Origin: Bdellovibrionaceae bacterium UBA2351 | GTDB taxonomy: Bacteria > Bdellovibrionota > Bdellovibrionia > Bdellovibrionales > Bdellovibrionaceae | Direction of reading: 5' to 3' | Length of the DNA: 62,527 nt | Assembly: GCA_002344565.1 (NCBI GenBank) | Contig: DDTZ01000046.1 | Location: 1 to 62,527 of the forward strand | Shown: positions 34,849 through 43,832 of the stretch, piece by piece | How the letters are laid out: every line of letters begins with the position of its first letter | Position numbering within the stretch: position 1 is the first letter of the stretch | Made by a program: the position numbers and the translations under genes | Notes under the pieces: model-generated | What the model saw: only the letters and a program-made list of their open reading frames with translations | The model's database searches: none | What the model was told of the DNA's origin: nothing

Positions 34849-35906
34849 TGCGCGGCTCCTTTTTTAAGCTCAGCAACTAAATCTTTGAGGCCTTCTGACG
34901 GTTTGTCGTGTTTCTCGAGTCGCTTAACTAAATTCATAAATTTTTCAAAATCGTTTCCGGCAAGTATATATAAATTTTCAAAGTCACTCATGTCTTGTAG
35001 GTAAGTTTTGTAGACAATCAAGCGCGCATTGTTTAAATCTATCGTATCAAATTTGTTGTAACTTTCAGTGACCATCTTTGGTTTCACAGTTTCTGTGAAG
35101 TGATTTTTAATTTCTTGAAGACGTAATTGTCTGAGCTCTTCTTTTTGTTCCTTTTGTTCGCTATACCAAGTTTCCATAGCTTTAATTTCAGCCGTGATAA
35201 ATTCAGAGAATTTCTTTTCGTCGATATTTTCGTTACGTACTACTTTTAAAGTTTCCGAGTTCTCGCCCTCTTTTGCGATATAGTAGAGTTCCATTCCTTT
35301 ATTACCCAAGAATGTGGCTAAGCGTTCATTGAAGTCGGCTTCACTTTTTATAAATAGAGTTGCGTGAACAGATTCATGGATAATGGTGTTTACAAGATCG
35401 TGGTCTTTATATCGTAGCATACTGGATAAAAGTGGATCCTTAAACCACCCCAGCGTGGAATAGGCAGATACGCCTCGAACATACACATCAAAGTTATCTG
35501 CCTTTAAATCATCCGCTTCTTCTTTCGCATCTTTTTCTGAAAAATAGCCCTTATACGGCATTTTGCCTACAACGGGAAATCCCCAAAGATGCGTTTCCAG
35601 TTTCCATTTTGGTGAAGCGCTGACTACATAGCTAACATAAGGACGATCGAGTTTTACATATGTTGAATAGTTTTTCTTTACGTTAAGTTTCAATTTAGTT
35701 TCTGCAAACGTTCGAACATCCTGCGACAAAAGTAGCTTTTGTTTTTCCGATGGTTCTAGGTTCGGATCTTTAAGTGCGTCTTCGATGGGGACGCGCTGAT
35801 TAAGAAGGCTCAGCTGGTTGTAGGCGCTCTTGGCTAGGTAGCCAATCTGGCAACCCGTGGATAGTAGAAAAATAAATGAAGCAAGTAGGAGCTTTACATC
35901 ATCCAT
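34845..35906 (-). CDS. Zincin-like lipoprotein aminopeptidase (COG4324 type)
   Basis: A 353-residue predicted lipoprotein: MDDVKLLLASFIFLLSTGC, lipobox LSTGC with Cys19. It has the zinc motif HESVH (177-181) with a downstream acidic residue in NERLATFLG (Glu194), and the family-typical AYSTLGWFKDPLLSSML stretch (149-165). COG4324 proteins are called predicted aminopeptidases; substrate unknown. It overlaps the transglutaminase gene downstream by 4 bases and the barrel gene upstream by 13, so three envelope proteins form one operon. Confidence 0.8.
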   Translation of the reverse strand: MDDVKLLLASFIFLLSTGCQIGYLAKSAYNQLSLLNQRVPIEDALKDPNLEPSEKQKLLLSQDVRTFAETKLKLNVKKNYSTYVKLDRPYVSYVVSASPKWKLETHLWGFPVVGKMPYKGYFSEKDAKEEADDLKADNFDVYVRGVSAYSTLGWFKDPLLSSMLRYKDHDLVNTIIHESVHATLFIKSEADFNERLATFLGNKGMELYYIAKEGENSETLKVVRNENIDEKKFSEFITAEIKAMETWYSEQKEQKEELRQLRLQEIKNHFTETVKPKMVTESYNKFDTIDLNNARLIVYKTYLQDMSDFENLYILAGNDFEKFMNLVKRLEKHDKPSEGLKDLVAELKKGAAQ

Positions 35907-36466
35907 GTGATACCAGCACGAATGGAACTGTCTTCAACATTTGACTTGTTCCCACTGGAGTCTTTTGATTCAGTCCTCCATGCTTCGTAGCTGAGTTTAA
36001 TACCAAAAGCTTCCGATAATGAAATTTTTAAACCGGCCCCATAGCTTGGCGATGTCGAGTTAATAGGGGGGCTATCATATACAAAAACATCCGCATTTTT
36101 TGTAGTGAGTGTTTTTTTGATCTGAGCTATTCCGCCTTTGATGTAAGGCTGAATCATTGCTTTTCGATCGGCCAACATCAGGATTAGCGAAGAGTCGTAG
36201 ACGGCCATTTTTTGCAGCGAAGTCTGCTGTTGAAACCCGGTACCGTTAAAAATACTCTCTTCACGCAGAACCGACGCATCCGTATAACTAAGTTCTACAG
36301 CGACTTTCTCCATAAAATAGAACGAGACTGACCCGGTGGTGGACTCAGTATTGTTATAATTTGAATTGTTGAAGTAGGTTTTTTTCTGAGCATAAGAAAC
36401 CGAAAACTCAGTTAAAAACGCGAAACTCTTTAGACTCAAAAGTAGTAAAAATAAAAGTATACGCAT
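35894..36466 (-). CDS. Small outer-membrane barrel protein
   Basis: A 190-residue exported protein (signal peptide MRILLFLLLLSLKSFA) with strand-like alternation (VAVELSYTDASVL, YGAGLKISLSEAFGIKLSYEAWRT, IRAGITWMM) of an eight-stranded OmpW/OmpX-like barrel. It is the first gene of the aminopeptidase-transglutaminase operon and overlaps the aminopeptidase start by 13 bases. No specific family is recognised. Confidence 0.6.
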   Translation of the reverse strand: MRILLFLLLLSLKSFAFLTEFSVSYAQKKTYFNNSNYNNTESTTGSVSFYFMEKVAVELSYTDASVLREESIFNGTGFQQQTSLQKMAVYDSSLILMLADRKAMIQPYIKGGIAQIKKTLTTKNADVFVYDSPPINSTSPSYGAGLKISLSEAFGIKLSYEAWRTESKDSSGNKSNVEDSSIRAGITWMM

Positions 36467-36542
36467 ATCTATAGTGTAAGACTTTTTTTTACGACCGTCT
36501 TTAAATTACCGGTCGATCTAGGCTAGACCACAGACTGAAGTA

Positions 36543-37460
36543 CTAGCGGGCTAGGAAACTAGGATTAAAATAAACGTGGAATGAATAGCGTAGGTGAATA
36601 AATCCATCACTTTGAATCATTTCTTTTGGAGGATTTGGAAACACTTTAGCATCTTCAAATGCACGAATCGATGATTGGTCAAATTGTGAAATACCAGATT
36701 CTTTTAATAAAATCGCTTTACGCAAGTGCCCCTGCGCATCGATTAAAAATTCAATCTGCGAAATCCATGTTTTCTTGGAAATATTTTGAACAACATTACG
36801 GCGATCAAAATATTCGATCGCATTACGAACATGAGTTTCCCAACGGAATCTAACTAAATCCTCTACGCGGGCATAGAAGGTATAAAACTGATATTGATCG
36901 GTATTAAGAGCCGTAAAGTCGCCAACAGACACATTTTCAGGTAGGGATTCGCCGACAGTGGACCGCATATATTGATCTTTTGGAAAGACCTCAAGTGGCT
37001 TGTAATCCTCTTTGTTTTTGCCATCTTTTGTAGCGATGATCACATCACCGTCATGTTCTTGAGAAATTGATTGTAGTTCTTCCTTGATTTTGTTCTCAAG
37101 AAGCTCTCGTTGGTATTTAGGAATGTTGCTATTGCGATTTTGAGTTTTGCCTGACTCTTTTGCTTGGGTTTCTAGAATCACGCGCTGACGTTTTTCCGAA
37201 AGAAAGCGGGCAGGGTCATAGGATTTGGTATCTTGTATATGTTCAGGGGCATCGGCCTGACGAACTATTTGTTGGGTTGGTTTTTTATCTTGAAGGACGA
37301 CTTCTAATAAAGACGGCTTTTCGACCGGGACCTGACTGACGAAAGCAGTGTTTAAATTTAGCAGATAACTTTTAGGCACAAGCCATACAATTGCCACCAA
37401 AACAAAGTGGAATAACAGGCTCAGAGCTAAGGCTAGGGGCAGGTACTTTTCCGCTCTCAT
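36543..37460 (-). CDS. TonB-like energy transducer protein
   Basis: A 305-residue protein with one N-terminal signal-anchor segment (LALALSLLFHFVLVAIVWLV), a Gln/Lys-rich periplasmic linker, and a C-terminal TonB-like domain (ISQIEFLIDAQGHLRKAIL, SSIRAFEDAKVFPNPPKEM, LRYSFHVYFN). TonB couples the proton-motive force to outer-membrane transporters. The start is uncertain: the ATG ending at 37460 (MRAEKYLP) gives a normal short cytoplasmic end and has GAG 4 bases ahead; an in-frame ATG ending at 37490 lacks a clear ribosome-binding site. No exbB/exbD is present here. Confidence 0.75.
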   Translation of the reverse strand: MRAEKYLPLALALSLLFHFVLVAIVWLVPKSYLLNLNTAFVSQVPVEKPSLLEVVLQDKKPTQQIVRQADAPEHIQDTKSYDPARFLSEKRQRVILETQAKESGKTQNRNSNIPKYQRELLENKIKEELQSISQEHDGDVIIATKDGKNKEDYKPLEVFPKDQYMRSTVGESLPENVSVGDFTALNTDQYQFYTFYARVEDLVRFRWETHVRNAIEYFDRRNVVQNISKKTWISQIEFLIDAQGHLRKAILLKESGISQFDQSSIRAFEDAKVFPNPPKEMIQSDGFIHLRYSFHVYFNPSFLAR

Positions 37461-37512
37461 CTGTCTCAATCTAGAACAAATTGGACCCATTTTCCACTAA
37501 AATGGCTCAAGT

Positions 37513-37543
37513 TTGATACAAAAATGACGATGAATGATACAAT
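37513..37543 (+). promoter_or_regulatory. Candidate extended -10 promoter
   Basis: TTGATA at 37513-37518 and TGATACAAT with -10 TACAAT at 37538-37543 (19-base spacing, extended TGn at 37535-37537) lie about 40 bases ahead of the PilZ gene. Spacing is long, but the extended -10 compensates. Confidence 0.4.
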
Positions 37544-37583
37544 AAATGAACATTTTATATGTGAGTAAATCGGGGGTTATAAT

Positions 37584-38090
37584 ATGGGAAAAGTAATTGA
37601 CATCGTGGACCGCATCAAATCAACCAAAAGATCTGCGCCGGCTGCGAAAAGCAAAGCTCCAGTTTTAGATATCACAGAAGTTAGAAAAGAGATGATTAAT
37701 AGCGAGCGTAGAACAGTTAAGCGTACCATCCTTACTGAGTTTATTGGTGCTTTCGTAATCCTTCCTGACCAAGGATTGTTAAAAGTTTCTGTTTACGACA
37801 TTTCTGATAACGGGATTGCTTTTGATATCGACACTGAAAAGCCTATTTTTAAAGAAAACGAAGAAGTCGCTATGCGTGTTTATCTAAACTATAAAACTTA
37901 TTTTGGCTTTGTAGTTAAGGTTCAAAACTCTCGTTTCGTTCCAAGTGAAGGCGTAGTTCGTCATGGTACTCACTTCATGAAGGGAACGCTTAATGACGTT
38001 GCACTACATCATTTCGTTAAATTCATCGAAACCGTTAGCGCCAGTTTAAAAACTGACGACGGTGACATTCAAGTTTCAAATATATCTTGA
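37584..38090 (+). CDS. PilZ domain protein
   Basis: A 168-residue cytoplasmic protein with a PilZ fold. ERRTVKRT (residues about 37-44) supplies the RxxxR-type arginines and DISDNGIAFDI (about 72-82) the D/NxSxxG motif, both needed for c-di-GMP binding. A short Lys-rich N-terminal extension precedes. A GGGGG-type ribosome-binding site stands ahead of ATG 37584. It is monocistronic or leads into the phoH gene 70 bases on. It is the second PilZ protein in this window, consistent with a c-di-GMP-rich organism. Confidence 0.78.
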   Translation: MGKVIDIVDRIKSTKRSAPAAKSKAPVLDITEVRKEMINSERRTVKRTILTEFIGAFVILPDQGLLKVSVYDISDNGIAFDIDTEKPIFKENEEVAMRVYLNYKTYFGFVVKVQNSRFVPSEGVVRHGTHFMKGTLNDVALHHFVKFIETVSASLKTDDGDIQVSNIS

Positions 38091-38161
38091 TCTGCACCCT
38101 TCTTAAGATGATCCTATGAACAGCAGTGTTCTAGGATTAATCTCAAGAGGGGTTGTACACA

Positions 38162-39502
38162 TTGAGCAAAAATAATAATTCAAATCCAAAAAAGAAAAAG
38201 ATCGTAGTTGATACGAACGTAATTCTATTCGACTCGCAGGCGCTAACTAAGTTTGGCGAAGCGGACATTCATATTCCTATGTCTGTCATCGAAGAGATCG
38301 ATCGTTTTAAAAGAGACCAAGGTGAGAACGGTCGAAATGCGCGTCAGTTCAGCCGTTTCATCGACGTTCTTAGAGAAAAAGGATCTTTATCTCAAGGTGT
38401 TCAAATCGACGGACATGGCGAAACATTTGTCTATGTCAGCACAGATTTGATGGCTCATGGGTTAAACACCGAGCTAAATCAAGAAAAAGCAGACAATCGT
38501 ATCTTGATGACTGCGATTGGTTTACAGAAGCAACATCCTCGTCACAAAGTAGAGTTGATCACTAAAGATATCAATCTACGTATCAAAGCTGACGTTTACG
38601 GAATTATTGCAAAAGACTATGAACCGACAAATGCCGATGTCGCTGATCTTTACGAAGGTTACCAAGAGATCGAGCTAACATCAGAACAAATCGATCAGTT
38701 CTATCGTGACAAGAAATTCGCTCCAGCAGCAGGTCATAAACTGATTGCAAATCAATATGTCATTATCAAAAACCCAACGAATCCAAACCATTCAGCGGTT
38801 GGACGATATTCATTAGCGGAACAAAAAATTGTTCCTTTATTGACTCCGTCAGATAGCATTTGGGGCATTCATGCTCGTAACGTCGAGCAAGCTTTTGCTT
38901 TAGATTGCTTGCTTAATGACGAAATCTTGTTTGTTTCTTTGGTGGGTAAAGCCGGTACGGGTAAAACGTTACTTGCGATTGCTGCCGGGCTGCATAAGAC
39001 ATTGGATGAAGGCCGTTTCCAAAGATTATTGGTTTCAAGACCAATTTTCCCAATGGGACGAGACATTGGTTATTTACCGGGCGATATCGAGCAAAAATTG
39101 AATCCATGGATGCAGCCGATCTTTGATAACGTGGAATTCTTAATGGGTGCTGATAAAAAAGCCGCTGGTCGTGCGCAAGAATTAATCAATCAGGGTATGT
39201 TAAACATTGAACCGTTAACGTATATCCGCGGTCGCAGTATTCCGAAACAATATTTGATCGTGGATGAGGCCCAAAATCTTACCCCTCACGAAATTAAAAC
39301 AATCGTGACAAGGGCCGGTCGTGGAACGAAAGTTGTCTTGACTGGAGACGTCTACCAAATTGATAATCCCTACGTCGATTCAGCGAATAGCGGTTTAACG
39401 TACGCAGCGGAACGTTTCAAAGGTCACAGCATTGCGGCCCATGTAACGTTAACGAAAGGTGAACGTTCTGAACTCGCTGAGTTAGCGGCAAATATTTTAT
39501 AA
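38162..39502 (+). CDS. phoH: PIN-PhoH family ATPase/ribonuclease
   Basis: A 446-residue PhoH2-type protein. The N-terminal PIN domain has VVDTNVILFD (Asp17), an EEIDRF acidic pair, ADNRILMTA and LITKDINLR, giving the acidic metal site of PIN nucleases. The C-terminal PhoH ATPase has Walker A VGKAGTGKT and Walker B YLIVDEAQN. PhoH2 proteins act as sequence-specific RNA helicase/nucleases. TTG at 38162 is preferred over TTG 38153 because AAGAGGGG (38145-38152) then has 9-base spacing. Followed by the MaoC gene 15 bases later. No vapB-like partner gene upstream; this stands apart from toxin-antitoxin layouts. Confidence 0.9.
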   Translation: MSKNNNSNPKKKKIVVDTNVILFDSQALTKFGEADIHIPMSVIEEIDRFKRDQGENGRNARQFSRFIDVLREKGSLSQGVQIDGHGETFVYVSTDLMAHGLNTELNQEKADNRILMTAIGLQKQHPRHKVELITKDINLRIKADVYGIIAKDYEPTNADVADLYEGYQEIELTSEQIDQFYRDKKFAPAAGHKLIANQYVIIKNPTNPNHSAVGRYSLAEQKIVPLLTPSDSIWGIHARNVEQAFALDCLLNDEILFVSLVGKAGTGKTLLAIAAGLHKTLDEGRFQRLLVSRPIFPMGRDIGYLPGDIEQKLNPWMQPIFDNVEFLMGADKKAAGRAQELINQGMLNIEPLTYIRGRSIPKQYLIVDEAQNLTPHEIKTIVTRAGRGTKVVLTGDVYQIDNPYVDSANSGLTYAAERFKGHSIAAHVTLTKGERSELAELAANIL

Positions 39503-39517
39503 CCAGCGGGATTTAAA

Positions 39518-39934
39518 ATGGGTCACAATATTCAGTTTGATAAAGGATATACATTTAACCTGTCAGTACAAGTGACTGACGATATGGTGAAAAAATTTGC
39601 CGACATGTGCGGCGATTACAATCCGATTCATTTGGATGATGACTACGCTAAGACAACCAGATTTAAACAAAGAATCGCCCACGGGATGATCGTGGGCGCT
39701 TTATTTTCTAGAGCATTAAATGATTGCATGGGCAGTGGTGGTATTTACTTAAGCCAAACTATGAAGTTTCTGCAGCCAGTTTTTATCAACGATACCATTC
39801 ACATGGAATTTCTAGTAACCGCGATGAGAAAAGAAAAAGGTATCGCAACAGTTGAAACGTTAGCTAAAAAAGCAAACGGTGAACTGTGTGTAAAAGGCGA
39901 AGCCATTGTTATGGTTTCCAGCGCCGTTAGCTAG
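39518..39934 (+). CDS. MaoC-like (R)-enoyl-CoA hydratase
   Basis: A 138-residue hot-dog fold dehydratase. The active-site block GDYNPIHLDDDYAKTTRF (about 32-49) followed by RIAHGMIVGAL contains the catalytic Asp and His of MaoC/PhaJ enzymes, which hydrate trans-2-enoyl-CoA to (R)-3-hydroxyacyl-CoA in fatty-acid or PHA metabolism. Length matches single-domain PhaJ. It lies 15 bases after phoH and 13 before an MFS gene, so it may be co-transcribed, without obvious functional link. Confidence 0.88.
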   Translation: MGHNIQFDKGYTFNLSVQVTDDMVKKFADMCGDYNPIHLDDDYAKTTRFKQRIAHGMIVGALFSRALNDCMGSGGIYLSQTMKFLQPVFINDTIHMEFLVTAMRKEKGIATVETLAKKANGELCVKGEAIVMVSSAVS

Positions 39935-39947
39935 TTCTATATAAAAA

Positions 39948-41159
39948 ATGTTAATCAATATATCTCCGCTTAAAAAGTATCCTGACTTTAGAAATTTGTT
40001 TCTAGGTCAGTTTATTTCTTTCTTTGGTAGCATGATCAGCTACGTCGCTATTCCTTATGAAGTGTATCAACTAACGAAAGACAATTGGTACGTTGGCGCT
40101 TTGGGGATAGTTCAACTCGTTCCCGTTTTAGTTTTTGGCATCATCGGTGGAACGATTGCAGATCGTTTGAATAGAAAAAAACTGATTATTTATTCTGAAG
40201 TGGTGATGTGTTTAGTCGTCTTCGGTTTATTTTTAAATTCTTTGCAAGACAATCCATCGGTTCCTTTGATTTTCGCTTTAGTTGCTATCTTACAGGGTGT
40301 TCTTGGTTTTCATCGTCCCGCGATGGAAGCAATGACTCAAAAAATCGTCAGCGCCGAAGATTATTCGTCAATAGGTGCCCTGGGTAGTTTCAGATATTCC
40401 GTTAGCGCCATTGCGGGTCCGTCTTTGGCTGGATTAATCATTGCTCAATTCGGTATTTCTGCTGCGTACGGATTTGATGTTGTAACATTTTTGCTGGCAT
40501 TGTTCTTCCTGTTTAAAATTCGCTTCAATGAAACGCCAGAAAAGAGTGCTAAAAATCCTATCGAGCAAGCGAAAGAGGGTTTGCGGTTTTCAGTTTCTAA
40601 GCCAGAACTTATTGGTACATATGTCATTGATATCGTAGCGATGACTTTTGCATTTCCGGTGGCTTTGTTTCCAGCATTGTCAGAAACATACGGTGGTGCA
40701 AAATCTGCGGGAATTTTATTTTCATCGATGGCGGTGGGGGCGTTGGTAGCGACCTTGTTTAGCGGATGGACTCATAAAATAAGAACGCATGGGCGGATGG
40801 TCGTTATTGCGGCTTGCCTGTGGGCCGTATTTATTTGTGTCGTTGGCTTTGCGAATAGTTTGTTGGGCGCTTTTATTTTTCTAGCACTCGCGGGTGCTGC
40901 TGATATGATTAGCGGTTTATTCAGACAAGTTATTTGGAATCAAACGGTACCCAATGAAATGCGCGGTCGCCTGTCAGGAATTGAAATGATTTCCTATATG
41001 TCGGGTCCTTTGATTGGAAATGCCCGCGCAGGCTGGGTCGCTTCAAAGTACAATGTCAGCATTAGTTTGTGGTCTGGTGGTCTGATTTGTCTTGTGGCCG
41101 TAGTCATGACGGCCTTATTCCTACCAAAATTTTGGAAGTATACGAGCTCTAGAAGTTAA
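39948..41159 (+). CDS. MFS efflux transporter (EntS-like)
   Basis: A 403-residue inner-membrane protein with 12 predicted helices of the MFS_3/EntS type. Typical are the GGTIADRLNRKKLI loop between helices 2 and 3 (MFS motif A) and the second-half GWTHKIRTHGRMVVI. EntS-like exporters release siderophores or other small hydrophobic molecules; no siderophore cluster is in the window, so the substrate is unknown. It follows the MaoC gene by 13 bases; start ATG 39948 has only a weak ribosome-binding site. Confidence 0.85.
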   Translation: MLINISPLKKYPDFRNLFLGQFISFFGSMISYVAIPYEVYQLTKDNWYVGALGIVQLVPVLVFGIIGGTIADRLNRKKLIIYSEVVMCLVVFGLFLNSLQDNPSVPLIFALVAILQGVLGFHRPAMEAMTQKIVSAEDYSSIGALGSFRYSVSAIAGPSLAGLIIAQFGISAAYGFDVVTFLLALFFLFKIRFNETPEKSAKNPIEQAKEGLRFSVSKPELIGTYVIDIVAMTFAFPVALFPALSETYGGAKSAGILFSSMAVGALVATLFSGWTHKIRTHGRMVVIAACLWAVFICVVGFANSLLGAFIFLALAGAADMISGLFRQVIWNQTVPNEMRGRLSGIEMISYMSGPLIGNARAGWVASKYNVSISLWSGGLICLVAVVMTALFLPKFWKYTSSRS

Positions 41160-41266
41160 GATAGCCCGCATATTACGACAGCATGTAAACATCTTTGACA
41201 GCTATTCGTATCCAAGGACAATGGATTGCATTCAAATCGGCACGAAAATGGAACTCTTTGGCAGTC

Positions 41267-41875
41267 ATGTTGAAACGATTGTTTGCCAGTTCCGCTATTC
41301 TTTTATGCTTCCAAAGCCTTTCTTTGGCTGAAACTCCTGTACTTGGACAACCTTCAGATGAACTGATTGGAAGCTGGCAATTATCTCGGACATTTTGCAG
41401 TGATTTAAAGGCTAACCGTGTTGAGCTGACTCGTATTATGAAAATGCCGTGGTTAGGTTTCGAGCCCAATGTACAATTGAATGTATATGAAACGCTTTCA
41501 GGCAAAAATATCGAAAAAGTAGTGCCTAAATCCAGCTGCGAAAATAACGAAGTTTCGACGACTCATTTTATTAGATCGACCTATGCCATTCAAACAAGTA
41601 CACATGCGGTTAACAATCAGCAAATTCACACTGTAACGTCACGAGGTATTGTGTCGAAGGATGTGAATGAGGCCGCAATTAAACAATGTGGTGGGACGAT
41701 TAAAGGGTTTATCCTAAATACCGTAGTTAGCAATTTTATTTATCCCGACTACTTCCAGCAAGAAGCCAAACGCACGTATGAATTTATTATTAAGGATTCG
41801 CGTCTTTACGTATTTTTCACTGAACCTATGATTTGTGAATCAGGTCATACCGTGATGGTTTTCAGTCGCCGCTAG
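41267..41875 (+). CDS. Exported hypothetical protein
   Basis: A 202-residue exported protein. The start is set at the ATG at 41267, because it opens into the signal peptide MLKRLFASSAILLCFQSLSLA; the longer reading frame from 41195 adds a 24-residue extension without export logic. Ribosome-binding site weak. Mature protein starts near ETPVLGQPSDELIGSWQLS, resembling small lipocalin-like 'GsW.l' domains, with four Cys (FCSDLK, SSCENN, KQCGGT, MICESG) that may pair in disulfides. No family confirmed. It converges with the nitroreductase gene 3 bases away. Confidence 0.6.
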   Translation: MLKRLFASSAILLCFQSLSLAETPVLGQPSDELIGSWQLSRTFCSDLKANRVELTRIMKMPWLGFEPNVQLNVYETLSGKNIEKVVPKSSCENNEVSTTHFIRSTYAIQTSTHAVNNQQIHTVTSRGIVSKDVNEAAIKQCGGTIKGFILNTVVSNFIYPDYFQQEAKRTYEFIIKDSRLYVFFTEPMICESGHTVMVFSRR

Positions 41876-41878
41876 TTA

Positions 41879-42916
41879 CTAAAAAATCGTGAGAATATTT
41901 TTTCGAGGCGTTTCTTGAATGCTGAGCTTTGAATAACCCAGCCTAAAAAACAAACAGGCTTCTTTTGTTTCTATCTTCAATTCATCTAACGCCTTGGCGT
42001 GTAGATGCTCGATTTCCTTTTTCTGTTTGGCTGAAAAGGTGAAGAAATTAGGGTCTCGGTAGTAGTTGGCGATAGTTAAAGTATTTCCAAATGGCTGCAA
42101 ACGAACACCGGCTGTCGTAACGGTTAACCACACGTGCATAAATTCTTCACCAAGCTGAATCCAATTTATATTCGTATTTCCTGGAATGTGAAGACAGGCG
42201 ATAGTTGCTGAATTAACTAGTGGTCGGGAAATAGATTCATCAAGTGGCCAGGAGTAGGCCGCGGCGATGGGTATTCTTAATGGAAATTTTTTTTGAAATC
42301 GAGTGATCTTCGATAATATTGTGGAAAGTCCAAGATTTGAAATAGGTATGCCCGTTAAGCTTGAATTGTCGGATTTTAGTTCATGGGATAATTCTGCAGA
42401 AAGCTCTTTGTTTTGAAAACGAATCAAACTTAGCTTGCGAAAAATAAGATCAATAGATTGAAGATTTTGCTGCCCTTCAAAAAAATGTAAAGATACTTCA
42501 TGGTCGCCAATAAGGCTTTGCTTTAGTTCGCTGGGAATTGGTTTTTTCTCGTAGAGACGTCGATCGGTAAAGCGATTTCTAAAAATTGATGGTCGTTCTG
42601 ACTTTATCGGACGGCATGCTTCTAAATTTATTAAAATAGAATTTCTTTCTAGTTTAGTTTCAGATGGAATGGTTTTATCTATTAGCCGATAGCCAAAATC
42701 TTGGCAGAGGTATTCGATACTATAAGCTAGAACCCCGAGGCTGATGAGTGCACCGTAGCCGAAATGATCGGTGTGTTGCTTTTCAAAATGTATATTTGTA
42801 TCTAGGAAAATCGAAATACTTACTGCCGTATGGCGTTGAGATATTTTCAAAACCCATGGCTGCAAATTTCCGCCGGAAGGCGCATATTTAAGGAGAGCTA
42901 TTAGTTCGCTTAACAT
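41879..42916 (-). CDS. Nitroreductase-fold flavoprotein
   Basis: A 345-residue protein of the nitroreductase superfamily (FMN-binding). APSGGNLQPWVLKI at residues 11-24 is the N-terminal FMN-binding block; NRFTDRRLYEKKPI and WIQLGEEFMHVWLTVTTAGVRLQPFG match the later helix/FMN-binding elements as in Acg/MoeY-type members. No signal peptide. It is divergent from an AraC-like regulator starting only 9 bases away and lies near a ThiF/E1-like gene, echoing the two halves of the fused protein Rv1355c (MoeY). The function of such proteins is not established. Confidence 0.75.
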   Translation of the reverse strand: MLSELIALLKYAPSGGNLQPWVLKISQRHTAVSISIFLDTNIHFEKQHTDHFGYGALISLGVLAYSIEYLCQDFGYRLIDKTIPSETKLERNSILINLEACRPIKSERPSIFRNRFTDRRLYEKKPIPSELKQSLIGDHEVSLHFFEGQQNLQSIDLIFRKLSLIRFQNKELSAELSHELKSDNSSLTGIPISNLGLSTILSKITRFQKKFPLRIPIAAAYSWPLDESISRPLVNSATIACLHIPGNTNINWIQLGEEFMHVWLTVTTAGVRLQPFGNTLTIANYYRDPNFFTFSAKQKKEIEHLHAKALDELKIETKEACLFFRLGYSKLSIQETPRKNILTIF

Positions 42917-42949
42917 TTCTAAATTTTGAACCCTATTGAAAGTATTGTT

Positions 42950-43753
42950 ATGGGTAAATTTGACTTTTCTATGGCTGTCTATTTTAATTTATGGGGGATG
43001 GAAAAGTTTAAGATTCAGACTAAAAATTTTTCGAACGAAGTCTTTGTGCGAAGTCCTCATGACGCTGTTATATTTCGCGAACATTCTATTCCAGATGAGC
43101 GTGTCATGGTGGATGTTCAACCAAAGTTTTGGACATTGGCCTGGGCGCAAATTCCTAAAGATCAAGTTTATTTTTATTCCGAAAAAAAATGGCATGAAGT
43201 GAGCGGTTCAGTAGTTATTTATAAATCACCCTTCTCGGTTGTGCGTTGGCGTTTGAAGCCCGGTAAGTTGCAGTGGGGATATCTTGTATCTAAGCGGAAT
43301 ATAGATGAAGCCATTCATATACCGTCAAAAATCATATCTCCTATAGTGATGATCGAGAGTGGACCGATGATGTTAAATTCGATTCGATCTGAAAATGGAA
43401 TCATTTTAGACATCGATCAGAGAAATGATTGTGTTCATGACCTTAAAACCATGATCGATACGACATTTCAGTCGCCTGAAAATATTAAAGATTTATTATC
43501 GAGCAACAGAAACTATGCCTATATGAGCCGTGAGTTTAAGAAGAAATACGCGTTGTCGCCAGTGAAGTATCGTAATCAGCTGCGATTGATGCAAGTCGCG
43601 CAAGATCTGATTTTTAGCGGAAATGCCGTGGAGTCTGTTTATCATCAAAATGGAATTCAGGATGCAAATTACTTCTACAACCGATTTAAACTATTATTCG
43701 GAGCGTTTCCTGCTCAATTTAGACGACAAATCACTGCTGAATCTCATCATTGA
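42950..43753 (+). CDS. AraC-family transcription regulator
   Basis: A 267-residue regulator with the C-terminal AraC/XylS helix-turn-helix (about residues 185-265): YMSREFKKKYALSPVKYRN as the first HTH-like motif, then GIQDANYFYNRFKLLFGAFP as the second with the conserved F-xx-F-G. The N-terminal 160 residues would be the effector domain; no ligand family recognised. ATG 42950 is chosen because TTG 42926 would leave 9 bases to the divergent nitroreductase start; both lack a strong ribosome-binding site, so the start is uncertain. It probably regulates the adjacent nitroreductase and ThiF genes. Confidence 0.78.
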   Translation: MGKFDFSMAVYFNLWGMEKFKIQTKNFSNEVFVRSPHDAVIFREHSIPDERVMVDVQPKFWTLAWAQIPKDQVYFYSEKKWHEVSGSVVIYKSPFSVVRWRLKPGKLQWGYLVSKRNIDEAIHIPSKIISPIVMIESGPMMLNSIRSENGIILDIDQRNDCVHDLKTMIDTTFQSPENIKDLLSSNRNYAYMSREFKKKYALSPVKYRNQLRLMQVAQDLIFSGNAVESVYHQNGIQDANYFYNRFKLLFGAFPAQFRRQITAESHH

Positions 43754-43832
43754 TCTTTGGGTTACATAATAGTTAAGAAATAATGTCAATTTTGACCATA
43801 GAATTAAATCCGCGGAATACGACAATGAAAGC

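Noticed and set aside
38162..38560. PIN domain as part of a VapBC toxin-antitoxin pair
   Set aside because: The PIN domain is fused to a PhoH ATPase and no small antitoxin gene is adjacent.
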